Source of the DNA: Cylicocyclus nassatus
Taxonomy: Eukaryota; Nematoda; Chromadorea; Rhabditida; Strongylidae
Direction of reading: 5' to 3'
NCBI GenBank assembly: GCA_958299035.1
Contig: CATQJL010000001.1
Location: forward strand, 10,329,817-10,393,816
DNA: 64,000 nt
Position numbers and translations under genes: made by a program. How positions within the stretch are numbered: position 1 is the first letter of the stretch; each line of letters opens with the position of its first letter. Of this stretch, positions 1-13,000 are shown piece by piece. The notes below the pieces were generated by a model. The model saw nothing but the letters and a program-made list of their open reading frames with translations. It made no database searches and was not told where the DNA came from.

Positions 1-457
1 GTTTGTGGAACGAAGAAGCAAAAACAGAAGCATATTTTTTCTTTAGATTTCAAAATTACCTTTTATGCCTTTCTCAATGCGGTCGTATGTAGAACGCACT
101 TAGGGCAAGGAAGATAGTCACTCGTATGCAAAATGTTTAGGTGATAAAATTATGCATATTTTACGTAATCATGGGTGACCACGGTCAAACACATTGAAAA
201 ATAAAAAAATTATCTTTGACGACTAAGCACAGTCTGTCAAAGATACTAGATGCAAAGATCAAGAGCAGCTATCTGGTTGACATAAGGTTTTTTTACCAGG
301 TATCATTAGTCTCTGAGTTATGTTGTACTTATGCAAATAATCAATAAAATAAACAATGAGTCTGCTCCTAGCACAGAATACCGTCCATTGATACTATATC
401 TACTTATATTGAAAGCAAAGCGTTGAAGAAGTAACCGCCAAGTTTCTGCACTGTCTG
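1..457. other. Unassigned sequence at left edge
   Basis: AT-rich, with no exon, repeat family or RNA recognised. A plus-strand AATAAA at about 342 is not tied to any gene. Confidence 0.5.
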
Positions 458-664
458 CTACATGTTAACTTGCTTCGAAACATACTGAAATTTTTGGTGA
501 CCTTGCTCTGAAAACACTTGTGAATGAAAGAATGCTGTAATGGTTGAGAGTTTACGGTAGTGCTCAGCTTCTAGTGCGAGCTTTTTTAAATTTTCAAATT
601 GTTGAGCAGATAAGAGTGAGATTGGTCTTTCATGAGGAATGATTTTCAGACAAGCGTGCGCCAT
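458..664 (-). CDS. Hypothetical 68-codon ORF downstream of the TIL gene
   Basis: ATG to TAG, with a helical, charged composition (QFENLKKLALEAEHYRK) that looks more protein-like than most chance ORFs nearby. It starts about 270 bp after the TIL gene's stop on the same strand, so a downstream operon cistron or a 3'-UTR ORF are both possible. I do not recognise it, and no trans-splice acceptor is obvious before the ATG. Confidence 0.25.
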   Translation of the reverse strand: MAHACLKIIPHERPISLLSAQQFENLKKLALEAEHYRKLSTITAFFHSQVFSEQGHQKFQYVSKQVNM

Positions 665-795
665 AAAGCAGAATTTTAGATATGTTCACCAACATGAATG
701 CAAATTACGGTGGGATTCAGAGGGAAATATGAGATGTTCAGCACTGTATGCGAAATTTTTGACTATTTGTCTCCTCAGCTAAAAAATGAATACCG

Positions 796-801
796 TTTAT
801 T
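796..801 (-). promoter_or_regulatory. Probable poly(A) signal of the TIL/FOLN gene
   Basis: AATAAA on the minus strand, about 130 bp after the stop codon of exon 32. Confidence 0.55.
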
Positions 802-932
802 AACGCATATGTATACAATTATTACGACAAGATAGCATGCATTGATAAAGCCCAGAATCAATACAGAGGTGATCAATGATTCCCGATATTTGTAACCAGT
901 AAGATTTGGAGGTTATCGTATTATTATCGAAG

Positions 933-1067
933 TTACAAACGAATTTTTCTATATGGCATTGCGCCAGCAGCATCGCAGTCGTTTTCGGTTACGCACTGTC
1001 CACTGGCATCACGGTAGAATCCTTGATTGCATTGACACTTTGCTGGTGCACAGGATTGAATGCAAAC
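933..1067 (-). CDS. Exon 32: second half of C-terminal TIL domain and stop
   Basis: Acceptor CCTTCAG in phase 0. It encodes VCIQSCAPAKCQC, GFYRDASGQC, TENDC and a short tail ending MPYRKIRL, then TAA at 933-935. The tail is basic and non-hydrophobic, so the protein is not membrane-anchored here. Confidence 0.9.
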   Translation of the reverse strand, partial: VCIQSCAPAKCQCNQGFYRDASGQCVTENDCDAAGAMPYRKIRL

Positions 1068-4000
1068 CTGAAGGGCCACTTTTTGTAGAAAAGGGAAACT
1101 TTTGAAGAGATCTTGAACTTACGGGATTTCTGTTAGAACAAGTAGGTTCGCAGTAACTAGCGCATTCTCTGAATGACTCGAACTGGGGGCATCTGTTGTC
1201 CCCGGGAGGAGTATAGCATTCGCCGATTGGGTTGCTAAATATTTAAATTAATTATTTCTTAGTTGAAAACGACATGCAAAGCCATGCAACTTACCAAGGT
1301 GCTCTTACACACTGAACCTGCCTAACTCTACACTCTTGTCCGACAAGACAAGTGATGGCGGCACATGGATTGTATTCTTCTAAAAATCACAAAGTCTTCC
1401 TTCTTTGAATTTTTAAAAAAAACGAAGTTTAAAATTTACCGGAAGTGGTTTCTGTTGCTGCTATTCTCGGAGTTGGAGTATTTGGTACGCATTGAGGTCT
1501 ATTATTGATAAGTTGGCAAGTTGTTCCACCAATACATCGGACATTCGCACAAGTGATCGAAGGTTCTGGAAAGGGTTTATAAGGTGTCATAAGACCCACA
1601 AAATTGTAAAGCTTGTGAATATAAGAACTATCTAAATTTTTGTAGACTCCAGAAGGAGAGGCCTCTTTTTTTTGAGTTAAAAATTGTTTTGCCTATTCAA
1701 AGAAAGGGTAATGACAAGTATGCGCGTTTATTCTCTGCCCAGGAGATGAGTAGTTATAAATGCAGTGACAGTTTTCTGTCCTGCAATCAGCTGAGCTCTC
1801 TTAGGGTCCCACTTTTTGTTAAGAAAAGCTTTTTGCAAAGTAAAAGCGGTGGAGCACATGTGGAAAACATGCTAGTGACACACACAATGAGAACGAGAAA
1901 GGTAAGAAAACCCAAAGGAAATCCAAAAACGAACGCTGAGGCACACATCTCGGCGCCGGTTGTGGACATGGAGCACCTGGAACGCAGTCAACAGCAATTT
2001 CTTGGCAGATCTGTCCGGGAGGGCACGGTACGATCGGGCACGCTTGAGGTCCTAAAGCGAAACCGAAGCGTCCTGACGCTAGGTGATGCATCAAGCATTT
2101 GGCGGAACATGCGTAACCAAAGATAGACCCATGCCGAGCAAGTTGTAAAATAAGGTACCCTCTTTTCACCAGAGTTGAGAGCTAGAGGGCGAGGCTTTAT
2201 TCGATTAGAGAGCACGAGGGAGATACAGAGCTTGCTCTCCCACGCTCACGTGCTCTCTAGTTGATCGAAGCCCCGCCCTCCAGCCGCCATCTCCAGTGAA
2301 ACAGAGGGTAGTAGGGATAGGAAAGACAGGAAGGGCTATAGGGTTTTGCCAGCTCGTGAAGATCGCATCCGATGTGGACATTGCTCACATAAGACGCCAC
2401 AAGGTCTTGAAACACTCAAACAAACAGATCCATTTCGCACTTCTTTTGCTCAGGTGATTGAAAGGCCAACATCTAACAACAGAAAATTATTCAACAGAGT
2501 AAGTTTCCTGGCCATTGGCAGCGAAAATGCCGGGCGTTACGATCAGGCAGGGTTCTATACATGGCCTGAGCATTTCCGTTTTTCTAAGGTCTTTCTTTAA
2601 ACACACGCTTCAGCAAACAGAATCACCAAAGCTGGCTTTGAGATTTCCACAGTCTTAAATCTACAAAAATGGCGCAGATTTTTGATTTGTACACACCTGG
2701 TGGGTTCGGAACACATTGAGGTCTACCATTGATCTGCTGACAAGTGGTACCTTCTCCACAGCGGACGTTATCGCAAGTCAACGATGATCCTGTAAAGGAT
2801 CAAATTCTACATTCTCTAGAGTAATGACCAAATATTTGGTTTTTTTCTAATTCGGTAATAATGTAGACATTCAAATATTCTAGTGTGGTGTTTTGCACTC
2901 ATTCTATTTGAAATTACGAGCCAAAATTCAAATTTAAACAATGTTATAACTTTCAATGTTTTTTACAATGCTATAACTTTTATACCGTTACGTTAGAATA
3001 TTGACTTTTATAGCTCAGTGCCTGTTCATGATTTCTAAGCCGATCCGGACCAAAATTGGCACACATATACTACAGGGCGGGGGAGAGTGCCGTAAGCTAC
3101 TTTTTCTTGTCGATCGATATCAATTTTATCGATTTTTATAGATTTAAATCAAGTTAGCTATGGACGTGAGGGCTGGCATAGGAGGGAAAGTGAGCATGCG
3201 GATTAGGGAAATTTGATTGACAGGACTGGGCGGAGCCGGGTTTGCCAGCTAGTAAGTTATAGTATTCGTGATGATACCTGTAGATGAGGGTGTGTTTGGT
3301 ACACATTGTGGTCTATTGTTGATCTGTTGACAATTGAAGCCATCTCGGCATCGCACATTGGCGCAAGTCAATGGGCTTCCTAAAATGAGTAAAAGTATAA
3401 ATTTGGGCTATTGCTAGAAATCTAGCATAAAACTATGTCAAGAGGTTGACGTGATTAGAGTATAAAAAAGTTATGTCAACTTTTGTGGCGAATAATTCAT
3501 GCCGACAAATTCGCAGGAGTTGTTCAAATTGTTCCATTGAGAAGTTATGAATAGTCTTGTGATACATATATGAAATAACGGAAGGAGCCTCCCCCTCCCA
3601 TCCCTGGGGCCAGGTCGCAAAAATTTGAAGTTCACTTAGGGCCGCATGCACTAACATGGCCGCGGGGAGGGGATCGTAGCTTAAAAGAAAGCCTTTTATT
3701 TCAAAACTCCAGATACTTATATTTCACGTTGTGTACCTATCCGTAAGTATTCCTACTATCCTTTACTATGAACGTGTTGAACAGAAGCGAGAAGCTGTAC
3801 AAAAAGCATTTTCCAGCTTTTGTATGATCCCTGATGATCCCCGGCGCTTTTCTTTGATTTTTCTTTCTCCGAAGTCAACGAGAAACTTCCAAAGTTGTGC
3901 AGGTTATCTAACCCAACAATGCTAAGCATGTTGCTGATAAGAACAAATGATGTTTTGAAGTCATGAAATTTTCGATGATCCACAGGTCGAAATTTGGGGT

Positions 4001-7000
4001 ATACCGAAAAATTCGATTTTTCAAAAATTCATTTGTTCTCATCAGCAACATGCTTAGCACTGTTGTGTTAGATGTTCAGTATAACTTTGGAAGGTTTTCG
4101 TTAACTCCGGAGAAAGAAAAATGACTTTGAAGAATAGATGTTCGTCCCCCAGGGATCATCAGGGGATCCTACAAAAAGCTGGGAAATGCCGCTTGTACAG
4201 CTTCTCGCTTCTGCTCAATATGTTCATAGTGAAGGATGGTGGGAGTACTTACGGACAGGTAGACAGCGTGAAATCCAGATATCCGGAGCTTCAGGATACG
4301 AAGCTTTCTTCTGAAGCTTCCATCCCCTCCCCAGCGGAAATGTTAGTGCATGTGGCCCTTAGAGGGGCTATATCAGGTCGGTCGGGAAGTTCGTGCCGTT
4401 TTTCAAACCCATGCTTAAACCACTTAGAATAAAGTAAACAAAAGCTGTAGGTACTATCCGATGTAGAATTTCTTCCTCTTTATGAAAGTTATGTTTTTGT
4501 CTAGATGCCATCGATGACCGCGCAAATGATTGTCAAAATCTCCAACCCATGATTTTCGCCCCTTTTGAGTTTGGCTATTTTTTAAAATTCACATTCTCAA
4601 CTTTTGGAGTATCTTCAATAACAGTTGGATAGAATAAACGAAATGTAATACAGTGAATTATTTTGGCTCTATTAACTAACTTTTCATTGATTCTTAAGAT
4701 AAGATTAAGATCTCAAGATTTTTCCAAAATGTTTTGCGAAGTAGCGAATTACACAATCGCTTCAAACAGTGACAAATTATCGCAATTTTAAACTTCCAAA
4801 AAAGGTTATGACTTAGCACTGATATAAGCAAGCAACTGAGCTTTTAGCGGGCTGCATCGGATGACATCTTGGTTGCTAGTCGTTTGTTGTTCTGTGACAA
4901 CTTGAATGCCCTACTAATATGGAATTTGATAGCATCAGAAAATATTTTCAAAATTGAGAAGCCGGTTAGAAAAGTCAGAAGACTGCTTTGTATTCCACTT
5001 TGCTTATTCTATTCAACTGTTATCAAAGCTAGTCAAAAAGTTCAAAATGTAAATTTTAAGCCTGGGTTGGAGATTTTGACAATTACTTGCGCGGTCATCA
5101 ATGGCATCTAGACAAAAACATAACTGTTAGAAAGAGGAAAAAATCTGCAGAAGATAAAATTTACATCGCTTGTCTACCTTTTCTATCTTTATTCCAAATA
5201 GTTTGAGCATGGGTCTGAAAAACGGCACGAATTTTCGGACCGACCTAAGAAATATGTGCAAATGTTTATTCGTTATACTTGTCTATTTTCGCAAATAAAC
5301 AAAATAATATTCAAACTTCTTTAAAAATTCAAACTAGTTATGTGAAAAAATTCTCAGGGGCGTGGCTGCAGCTACGTCTCCTTTGTCTAGATTTTAGGGG
5401 TTACGAGCCCAGTTTTGAAGAGCACCCCAAAAATTCCTTCGGAGTGTGTGGTTGATCACGCACAAATTTGAAAAAAATTTCTGGCACCCCCCCCCCCTCC
5501 TCCTCTTACGGAAATCCTGGGACCGCCATAGCATAAAAGCTTAATTGGAAGCAAGCATTTTTGTGTTATAAATCAATATTACTGACTTTGATTTATATAT
5601 GCCATACCTTGCCATACCTTCGATACATAGAGCCGCGTACTCTGGTGACCTTCACTTTGAGCGTCATGATAGAACACAACCTTCACCTAGAGGGAAGTCA
5701 TCCGGGGCGAAGCCCCGGATATCATAGCATAACTAATGACATATCCATATAGGGAGAGATGTGAATGAGATAAATATAGTAGTGACATCCAAAAGAAGCT
5801 CAAAAAACCGAAGGATTACGTTTTTATGGTTCTTTTTTGCCAAAAAAGACTTTTATTCAAAAATTCAATGAGGAACTGGAGAAAGATTTCTCAATTAATC
5901 TTTCTCCAGACTTCGATTGAGCGTTGGAAGTTCATGAAAGCCGCTGCAGTTCAATAGAAACGAGAAACTGCGCTCAAATCTTGCGCAGAGAGTCGCTACT
6001 TAATACTGGTCTATTTCGTTATGGAGTGATTTTCAAGACCCGCGACGTTGTCAGTGCTCCTGGACGTCTCATGAGGATCACAACGATATATAATGTTATA
6101 GGGTTTCGTTATGATCCCGCGGAGATCAATGACCAGAGCCAAATGCCCCACCGGCTCTGGTCTGTCTCCGCTGCTCGTCTGCGTCTCCGCGACTTGCGCG
6201 CTACCTCGCTACCCCAAAAGCGGGGCGCGGGGCATTTGGTTCTGGTAACCTTTTCTTCGTTGTTGGGAGCTTAATTTCGACAATCTATATATCATGATCT
6301 CAATCTATATATCAAGCTCTTGATCTCTATTTTCACGCTGACAACGTCGCAGGACTCCTTTTTATGATTTAAACGAGAAATATAAGAAAAACGGAGTTTT
6401 CGAAAACCTCTTGTTTTTTCTTCAGTTCAACTCTTTTCACTCGGTTTTTTTGTGTATTCGATAGGTCTTGTTTCTGTCTATGATGTAGACAACGTCGCCG
6501 AGCTTACTTCTCTGCTTATGCCGGGTTTTTTGTGAAAATTACCAAAAAGTGCGTTTTTCTTTACCTTGTTCTTTTTCAATGCTTTTGCAACGAATTTTCT
6601 CCAGCTTGGACGCTACTTGCTCAGAATGATGAGCGGAAGAATTTAGACAACGTCGCAGGATACGAAACGACCATGCGGGGGTGAAATTTCAAAGGACGCG
6701 TCAAAAATCAGATTGGCGTCGATGTGCAGCATAACTTTTCAGACATGTTTAACATGTTCAGTTCAGTTGTTGACAAGTTTGCCTTCTTTCGGTCTCCCAA
6801 CTACTGCCACAGCTAACGCTTTTTTTTAATTAGAAAAGAACTTTGTTCCTGTTGCCACCCAATTTAACCGGCAATTCTGAAGACAAAAATGTGCGTAGGA
6901 AACCACGAAGATAAGGTTTCAAATTTGGTGATGTGTTGGCTTCTGTTTTATATGAATTTTTCAAGTTTCCTGGTTCAATTCAGATCTCTAAATTTCCATT

Positions 7001-10000
7001 TTTTTTCTAAAACAACCTTCACTTTTTATAGGGGGCAAGAACTCAAGCAACTATCACTTTCTAGGCTCTGTCTCTTGACTATCGAAGGTATGATATATGG
7101 GTCTAGGAAAAAAAGACAACATGTAAAAACTGTTCAGAACTACATTCATTTTTATGCGTACCTGTCGAAGAAGGTGGATCTGGCACACATTGAGGTCTAT
7201 TGTTGATTACTCGACATGTGGTCCCAACTCTACATAGGGGACAACTTCCTGGAAATTTTTACGCATCTATTAAAAACTGCACTGAAGTTGCTACTAAATG
7301 TCCAAATGGTTTTCATCAACTAAAGATATGCACATGTAGCTTATTTTTGATTGCGATAATAAAAAGATAGGTAGCGAAAATTTCCGAAGGTTTAGCGACA
7401 ATTTCTGCTTAAATCTTTGCAAATTTGAAAAAAAAAACGTGCTGGTTAGCTTTCCTCACTCGGCACTTTCGCAGTGTGGAACTAAAAGGTTAATAGTGAC
7501 CGTGTGATAAGAGCATTTTGCTAATCAGACATTTTTCAGCAGTACCTGTGAAAGGTGGGGTATTTGGCACGCACTGAGGCCTACCACCAATCTGCCGACA
7601 AGTGAAGCCACTCAGACAATCAACGGTTGCGCAGGTTAGTGGAGATCCTCAAATAACCATAAGTAAAATTAAATTGCGCTGAAGTGTTACAAGCTTGAAT
7701 TATTGGTGAAAATACCTTTAGCCATTTCTAGAGAGTGTCCCAAAAAGATGTGCACTCTGTTCAATCGTTAATAACTCTCTTGCTTTAATGTCTTTTGCCG
7801 AGCTTTAGGAGCCAATGTGTAGGGCGAAATTCAACTTACAATTAGATTTACAGCATAATATTAATCGCTCTTCATTCCTGCAGGATTACGGTAGGAACTT
7901 CGAGGAGGATTTTAAGCCATTAAAAGCGGTATTCTGCCTTAGGAAAAGACAAACAAGAAAAAAAACTCTTGAATGGGCTAATCGAAATCGCTGATTCTAA
8001 ATATGAGATTTGCACCTTAGTATAGTGCTTCTTTTAGAAGCTGTTCCAGATTTAGGGTAACAACTGTTTTTTCTCAATGTTCGTCAAAAATGTGAATACG
8101 TCATCAAGAAAGCTCGAAAAACTTGTGCAAAGTCATGTAATGAAATCGGCTCGTCTGAAAACCTTGCTACACGGATTCCTGATTTTTTTTTGAAATTAAT
8201 TCATTAAAAGTCCTATTTTACGTGACGCTGTATGCTGAAAATTCATACCATAATTCCTGAAGTAATGAAGAGGATTGGTAATTCGCTCGATACTTCTAAA
8301 TCTATGTTGGACCTCGCTTTACAGGATGATACTCCAAGCTCGGCAAAAGAAAAAAGGAAGAGAGGTATTAACGATATTTATTTTAAATATTTAGCTTAGT
8401 TTTCACAATACGGTAAAAAATTAAAAGTTCAAATTTCTTAGTGCAGCACTCATTCTATTTGAATTTACGAGCTCAAATTCAGATTTGTATGTAATGTTAT
8501 GATTTTTATACCCTTACGTTTGGATAATAAGTTGTGATTTTTATGACGTTACCTGTAGATGACGGTGTGTTTGGTACACATTGTGGTCTATTGTTGATCT
8601 GTTGACAATTGAAACCGTCTCGGCATCGCACAGTGGCGCAAGTCAATGGGCTTCCTGAAGAGTGTAAGCATAATTTTACGCTATTGCTAGGATTCTAGCA
8701 GACTATGTCAAAAGGTTAACACGACCAAAGTATGAAAAGGTGATAACATATCAAAGTATGAAAAAATTATGTCAAATTTGTGTCAATCAATTCATGCCGA
8801 TAAACTCGAATTTTTGCTCGAAATGTTTCATGACAATGAGAAGTTATGAGTATTCTTGTAATAAATGCATGACAGTGGCGGACCAAGCCCCCTCCCCCCT
8901 CTCGAGAATGGGTCGCGAGATTTTTGGAATTCACTTACATGGGTTATAAAAACGTCCAAGTGTCTTGTTTATTCTTTTAAGTGATTAAAATATTCAAAAT
9001 AAAAATGCAAATTAGTTATGTGGAAAAAAATTCGGGGGCATGGCTGCAGCCACGCTTTCCTTGTCTAGAATTTAGGGGTTACGAGACCGCAGACTTTTGA
9101 GAAGCACCCCAAAAATGTTTTGGGAGTGCATGAAAAATCATGCACCCATTTGAAAAAAAAATCCCCCCCCCCTCTTACGGAAATCCTGGGACCGCCACTG
9201 ATATATGACGGTGTAAAGTACATAACGCACTTAGCATAGGGGCTTCTTAGGTCGGAAGCAAGCATTTTTGGGTCATAAATATTGTTAACGTTGATTTTTA
9301 TATGGTTCTAGGAAAAAAGACAACATTGCATTCATTTCTAAGCTTTACCTGTCGAAGAAGGTGGGTTTGGCACACATTGAGGTCTATTGTTGATTAGTTG
9401 ACATGTGGTACCAGCGCTACATCGGACGTTAGCGCAAGTTAGTGGGCTTCCTGGAAGTTAACGCATTTATTAGGAGCTGCACTAAAATCGGTTCTAAACT
9501 CTCAAATGTTTCGTCAATGCACATGTAGCTTATCTTTGATCTAATAAAAAAACAGTCAGTAGCGAAAATTTGCGAAGATCTTAGCGACAGTTTTTGCTTA
9601 GACCTTTACAAATTTGAAAAAAAACTGTTGGTTAGCTTTTCTCACGCGGCACTTTGAAAGTATAGAAACCAAAAGAATAATAGTGAGCATGTGATAAGAG
9701 CATTTTGCTATTCAAACATTTTTAGCAGTACCTGTGGAAGATGGGGTATTTGGAACGCACTGAGGTCTACCACCGATCTGCTGACAAGTGAAGCCAGTCC
9801 GACAATCAACAGTTGCGCAAGTTAGTGGAGATCCTAAAATCGTAAGCAAAATTTTGAATACTGAGCATGGACAACTTGATTTATCAAATATGAATTCTGC
9901 AAATCAAGATATTCAACGGACAATGTTTATGAAGCTACCCTTTGATTCAACTGGCTTGGCGGCTGGAAGGCGAGAGATTTCGTGACCTAATTGCGGTTAG

Positions 10001-13000
10001 GTAATGTCAGAGAGCACGCGCGCTGGAGAGACGCAGACTGCGTCGCGGGCGCGAGCGGCCCTGATTTGATCACAAAGTCCCGCCCTCCAGCAGCCAAGCC
10101 AGTTGAAAAGAGTGGTTATGTTTCACGGTAATGCTAATATGCAGACATTTTTCGGTTATTTTCGTGCTTATGAACGGGCGGATCGAATAATTTTGATTGT
10201 CTTCACGATTCTGGAGTTCATTCTAGAATACCTGTCGACGATGGGGTATTTGGCACACACTGAGGTCTACCACCGATCTGCTGACAAGTGAAGCCAGTCC
10301 GACAATCAACAGTTGCGCAAGTTAGTGGAGATCCTAAAATCGTAAGCAAAATTTTGAATACTGAGCATGGACAACTTGATTTATCACATATGAATTCTGC
10401 AAATCAAGATATTTAACGGACAATGTTTATGGAGCTATTACCCTTTGATTCAACTAGCATGGCGGCTGGAAGGCGGGACTTCGTGACCTAATTAGGTGTA
10501 AGTAGTGATGAGAGAGCACGCGCGCGGGAGAGAAGCAGACTGCGTCGCGGGCGCGAGCGGCCATGATTAGTTCGCAAAGCCCCGCGCTCCAGCAGCCAAA
10601 CCAGTTGAAAGGAATGGTTATGTTTTACGGTAATGCTAATATGCAGACATTTTTCGGTTATTTTCGTGCTTATGAACGGGCGAATCGAATAATTTTGATT
10701 GTCTTCACGATTCTGAAGTTCATTCTAGCCTACCTGTTGACGATGGGGTAATTGGCACACACTGAGGTCTACCATTGATTTGCCGACATGTGGTACCAGT
10801 TATACAATTGACGGTGGCGCAAGTTAGTGGACTTCCTGGAATGTATGTCTCTAAAAATTAGTGCAGAATGCTTTTATCTAAATTGTGTGGATCTACAAGC
10901 TTAGATGCTAATAGGATGATGTCTATTGCAAAAAAAATAATGGTGCTAGATGACGATGCCGAAAGAACAGTCAGTTTTTCGGGATGTTTATGCTTATAAT
11001 GAGGCCGAAACTCAGAATTCCCATATTGTACAGGTTGAAACCTAAGTAATGCAACTTTTTATGTAACTCTCCTTGAACTTAGCGCATTCATTTTCTGGCA
11101 ATATAAGGATTATGATGTAGATTGCAAATGCAGACATTTTTGCCGAATTTTGATATCTTATGTAAGTGTTACGGTAGGTTTAAGGTATAATGGGAAAATT
11201 TTTAGACAGCGTTAGATTTTGCTACAACTTGGCCTATGGGAGTTATTCGACATGCTAATCACAAAAATGAGACCCGTTTCGCATGAAAAGGCCTCTTTTG
11301 TAAGATCAAGAGTGAATTTCGTCTTAGGGACTAGTGAATATGATATTCATGTTCACCGAATTGAATAACCCTATTGTGCAAAGTCATAGCAAATCACAGC
11401 TTACTGCCCTCCAAATTTGCATTTGACTTCTTCTAAATTTCAGAGGCGCCTTATCTTGATTTCGACTTTTACTCCTTTTTTACTGATTCCTATGTCAACT
11501 TCCAGCTACATGCTGCCTATAGTTCCTTTTTGATATGTTTGATTCAGGTTTTGCACGGCTTCACGTTAGCCAAAAACCTGTGAAACCTCGATTTTCAAGG
11601 TTTTCCGAAAAGTTTTTGAGTTTTTCTGCTACATTATCAAAAATTAAGCGGTTTGCGCCGTCTTGGGCTTACGTCACAGTCTATATGTTGCCAGAGAATG
11701 AGAGTACTATTTGGATGAGAAGAAAATTATGAGAAGAGTTGCAAAACTTTTGTGCCAACCTAATAATTTCCGTAAAATTCTTGGTTCTTCTTAGCCTACC
11801 TGTAGAGGATGGGGCTGGCACGCATTGAGGTCTACCGTTGATCTGCTGACAAATCGTACCAGTTATACAATTGACAGTAGCGCAAGTCAGTGGACTTCCT
11901 GAAATGACCATATGTATTTTCCCAGATTATTTATGAGATGTTAAACGCCGAGAGAGACTATTTATACTCAATCGATGCGACTTTTTCAGCGAAAATTCAC
12001 TTATACAAAAAGAAGTGCAATATAAGCGCCTTGATATGTACAGTGCACTATACCGATTTCAAACTGTTTTGTGGTTGCAGTTTTGTGCTTTTACTTTTCC
12101 TCAACTCCGCGTTTATCTCTATATATATAAAGAAGAAATTCTGTGAGTTTGTTTGTGCACATTCGAGTGCAGGTTGTGCAGTTTGTGCAGGGTGTGCAGG
12201 TTGTGCAGGTTGTGCAGGGTGTACAGGGTGTGCAGGACGTGCAGGTTGTGCAGTTTGTGCAGTTTGTGCAGAGTGTGCAGGTTTGCAGTGGTGTGCAGGT
12301 TGTGCAGTTTGTGCAGTTTGTGCAGGGTGTGCAGGGTGTGCAGGTTGTGCAGGTTGTGCATGGTGTGCAGGGTGTGCAGGTTGTGCAGGGTGTGCAGGGT
12401 TGCAGGGGGTGCAGGGTGAGGAGGGGGTAAGTGAACATGCTGATTCGAATACATTATTGACAGGACCGGGCGGAGCCGGGTTTGCCAGCTCGTTATTTTA
12501 TGAAGAAGTAATTTATTGCTTAGCGATACCTGTAGTAGGAGGCTGGTTGCTTGGCACGCACTGGGGTCTACCGTCGATCTGTCGGCATGTGGTGCCAGTT
12601 ATACAATTGACGGTGGCGCAAGTCAGTGGACTTCCTAAAAAATCTGTCAATATTATCTAGAATAATTAAAATAATGCTATACGCTAAGATTAACAGTAGT
12701 TTTTGATATGGATGCGGTTAAGTCAAATTTTGACCAGTGTGATGTTTTCAAATTCTTGAATCCACAAAATAAAGGCTACAGAGTGATTACGGAAAAGAGC
12801 TCTAGTGTTATATTAGCACATCAAGTTCTAAAATTCCAATTGCATTGCTTTTACCGATACCGCACTTAGTAATTTAAAAGTGCGCTATTCATATTCTAGT
12901 GATACCTGTAGTAGGAGGCTGGTTGCTTGGCACGCACTGAGGTCTACCGTTGATCTCTCGACATGTGGTACCAGTTATACAATTAACGGTGGCGCATGTC

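Larger units (their letters stand above)
3570..5535. repeat. hAT-like MITE split by nested insertions
   Basis: The outer parts (about 3,570-3,630 and 5,340-5,530, ending GGGACCGCCA) match the intact element at 8,873-9,200. A palindrome (3,632-4,366) and a mariner foldback (4,373-5,248) lie between them. Confidence 0.55.
9732..10731. repeat. Tandem duplication of a 500-bp exon-plus-intron unit
   Basis: Exon 21 and its flank (from 9,732) repeat with few differences from 10,232, including the same family A MITE (TGGCGGCTGGAAGGCG to CGCCCTCCAGCAGCC). The unit ends where exon 19 begins. Confidence 0.85.

Noticed and set aside
12091..12438. Long Cys/Thr-rich ORFs on both strands
   Set aside because: Direct result of a 9-bp repeat, which keeps all frames open; it lies inside a Helitron.
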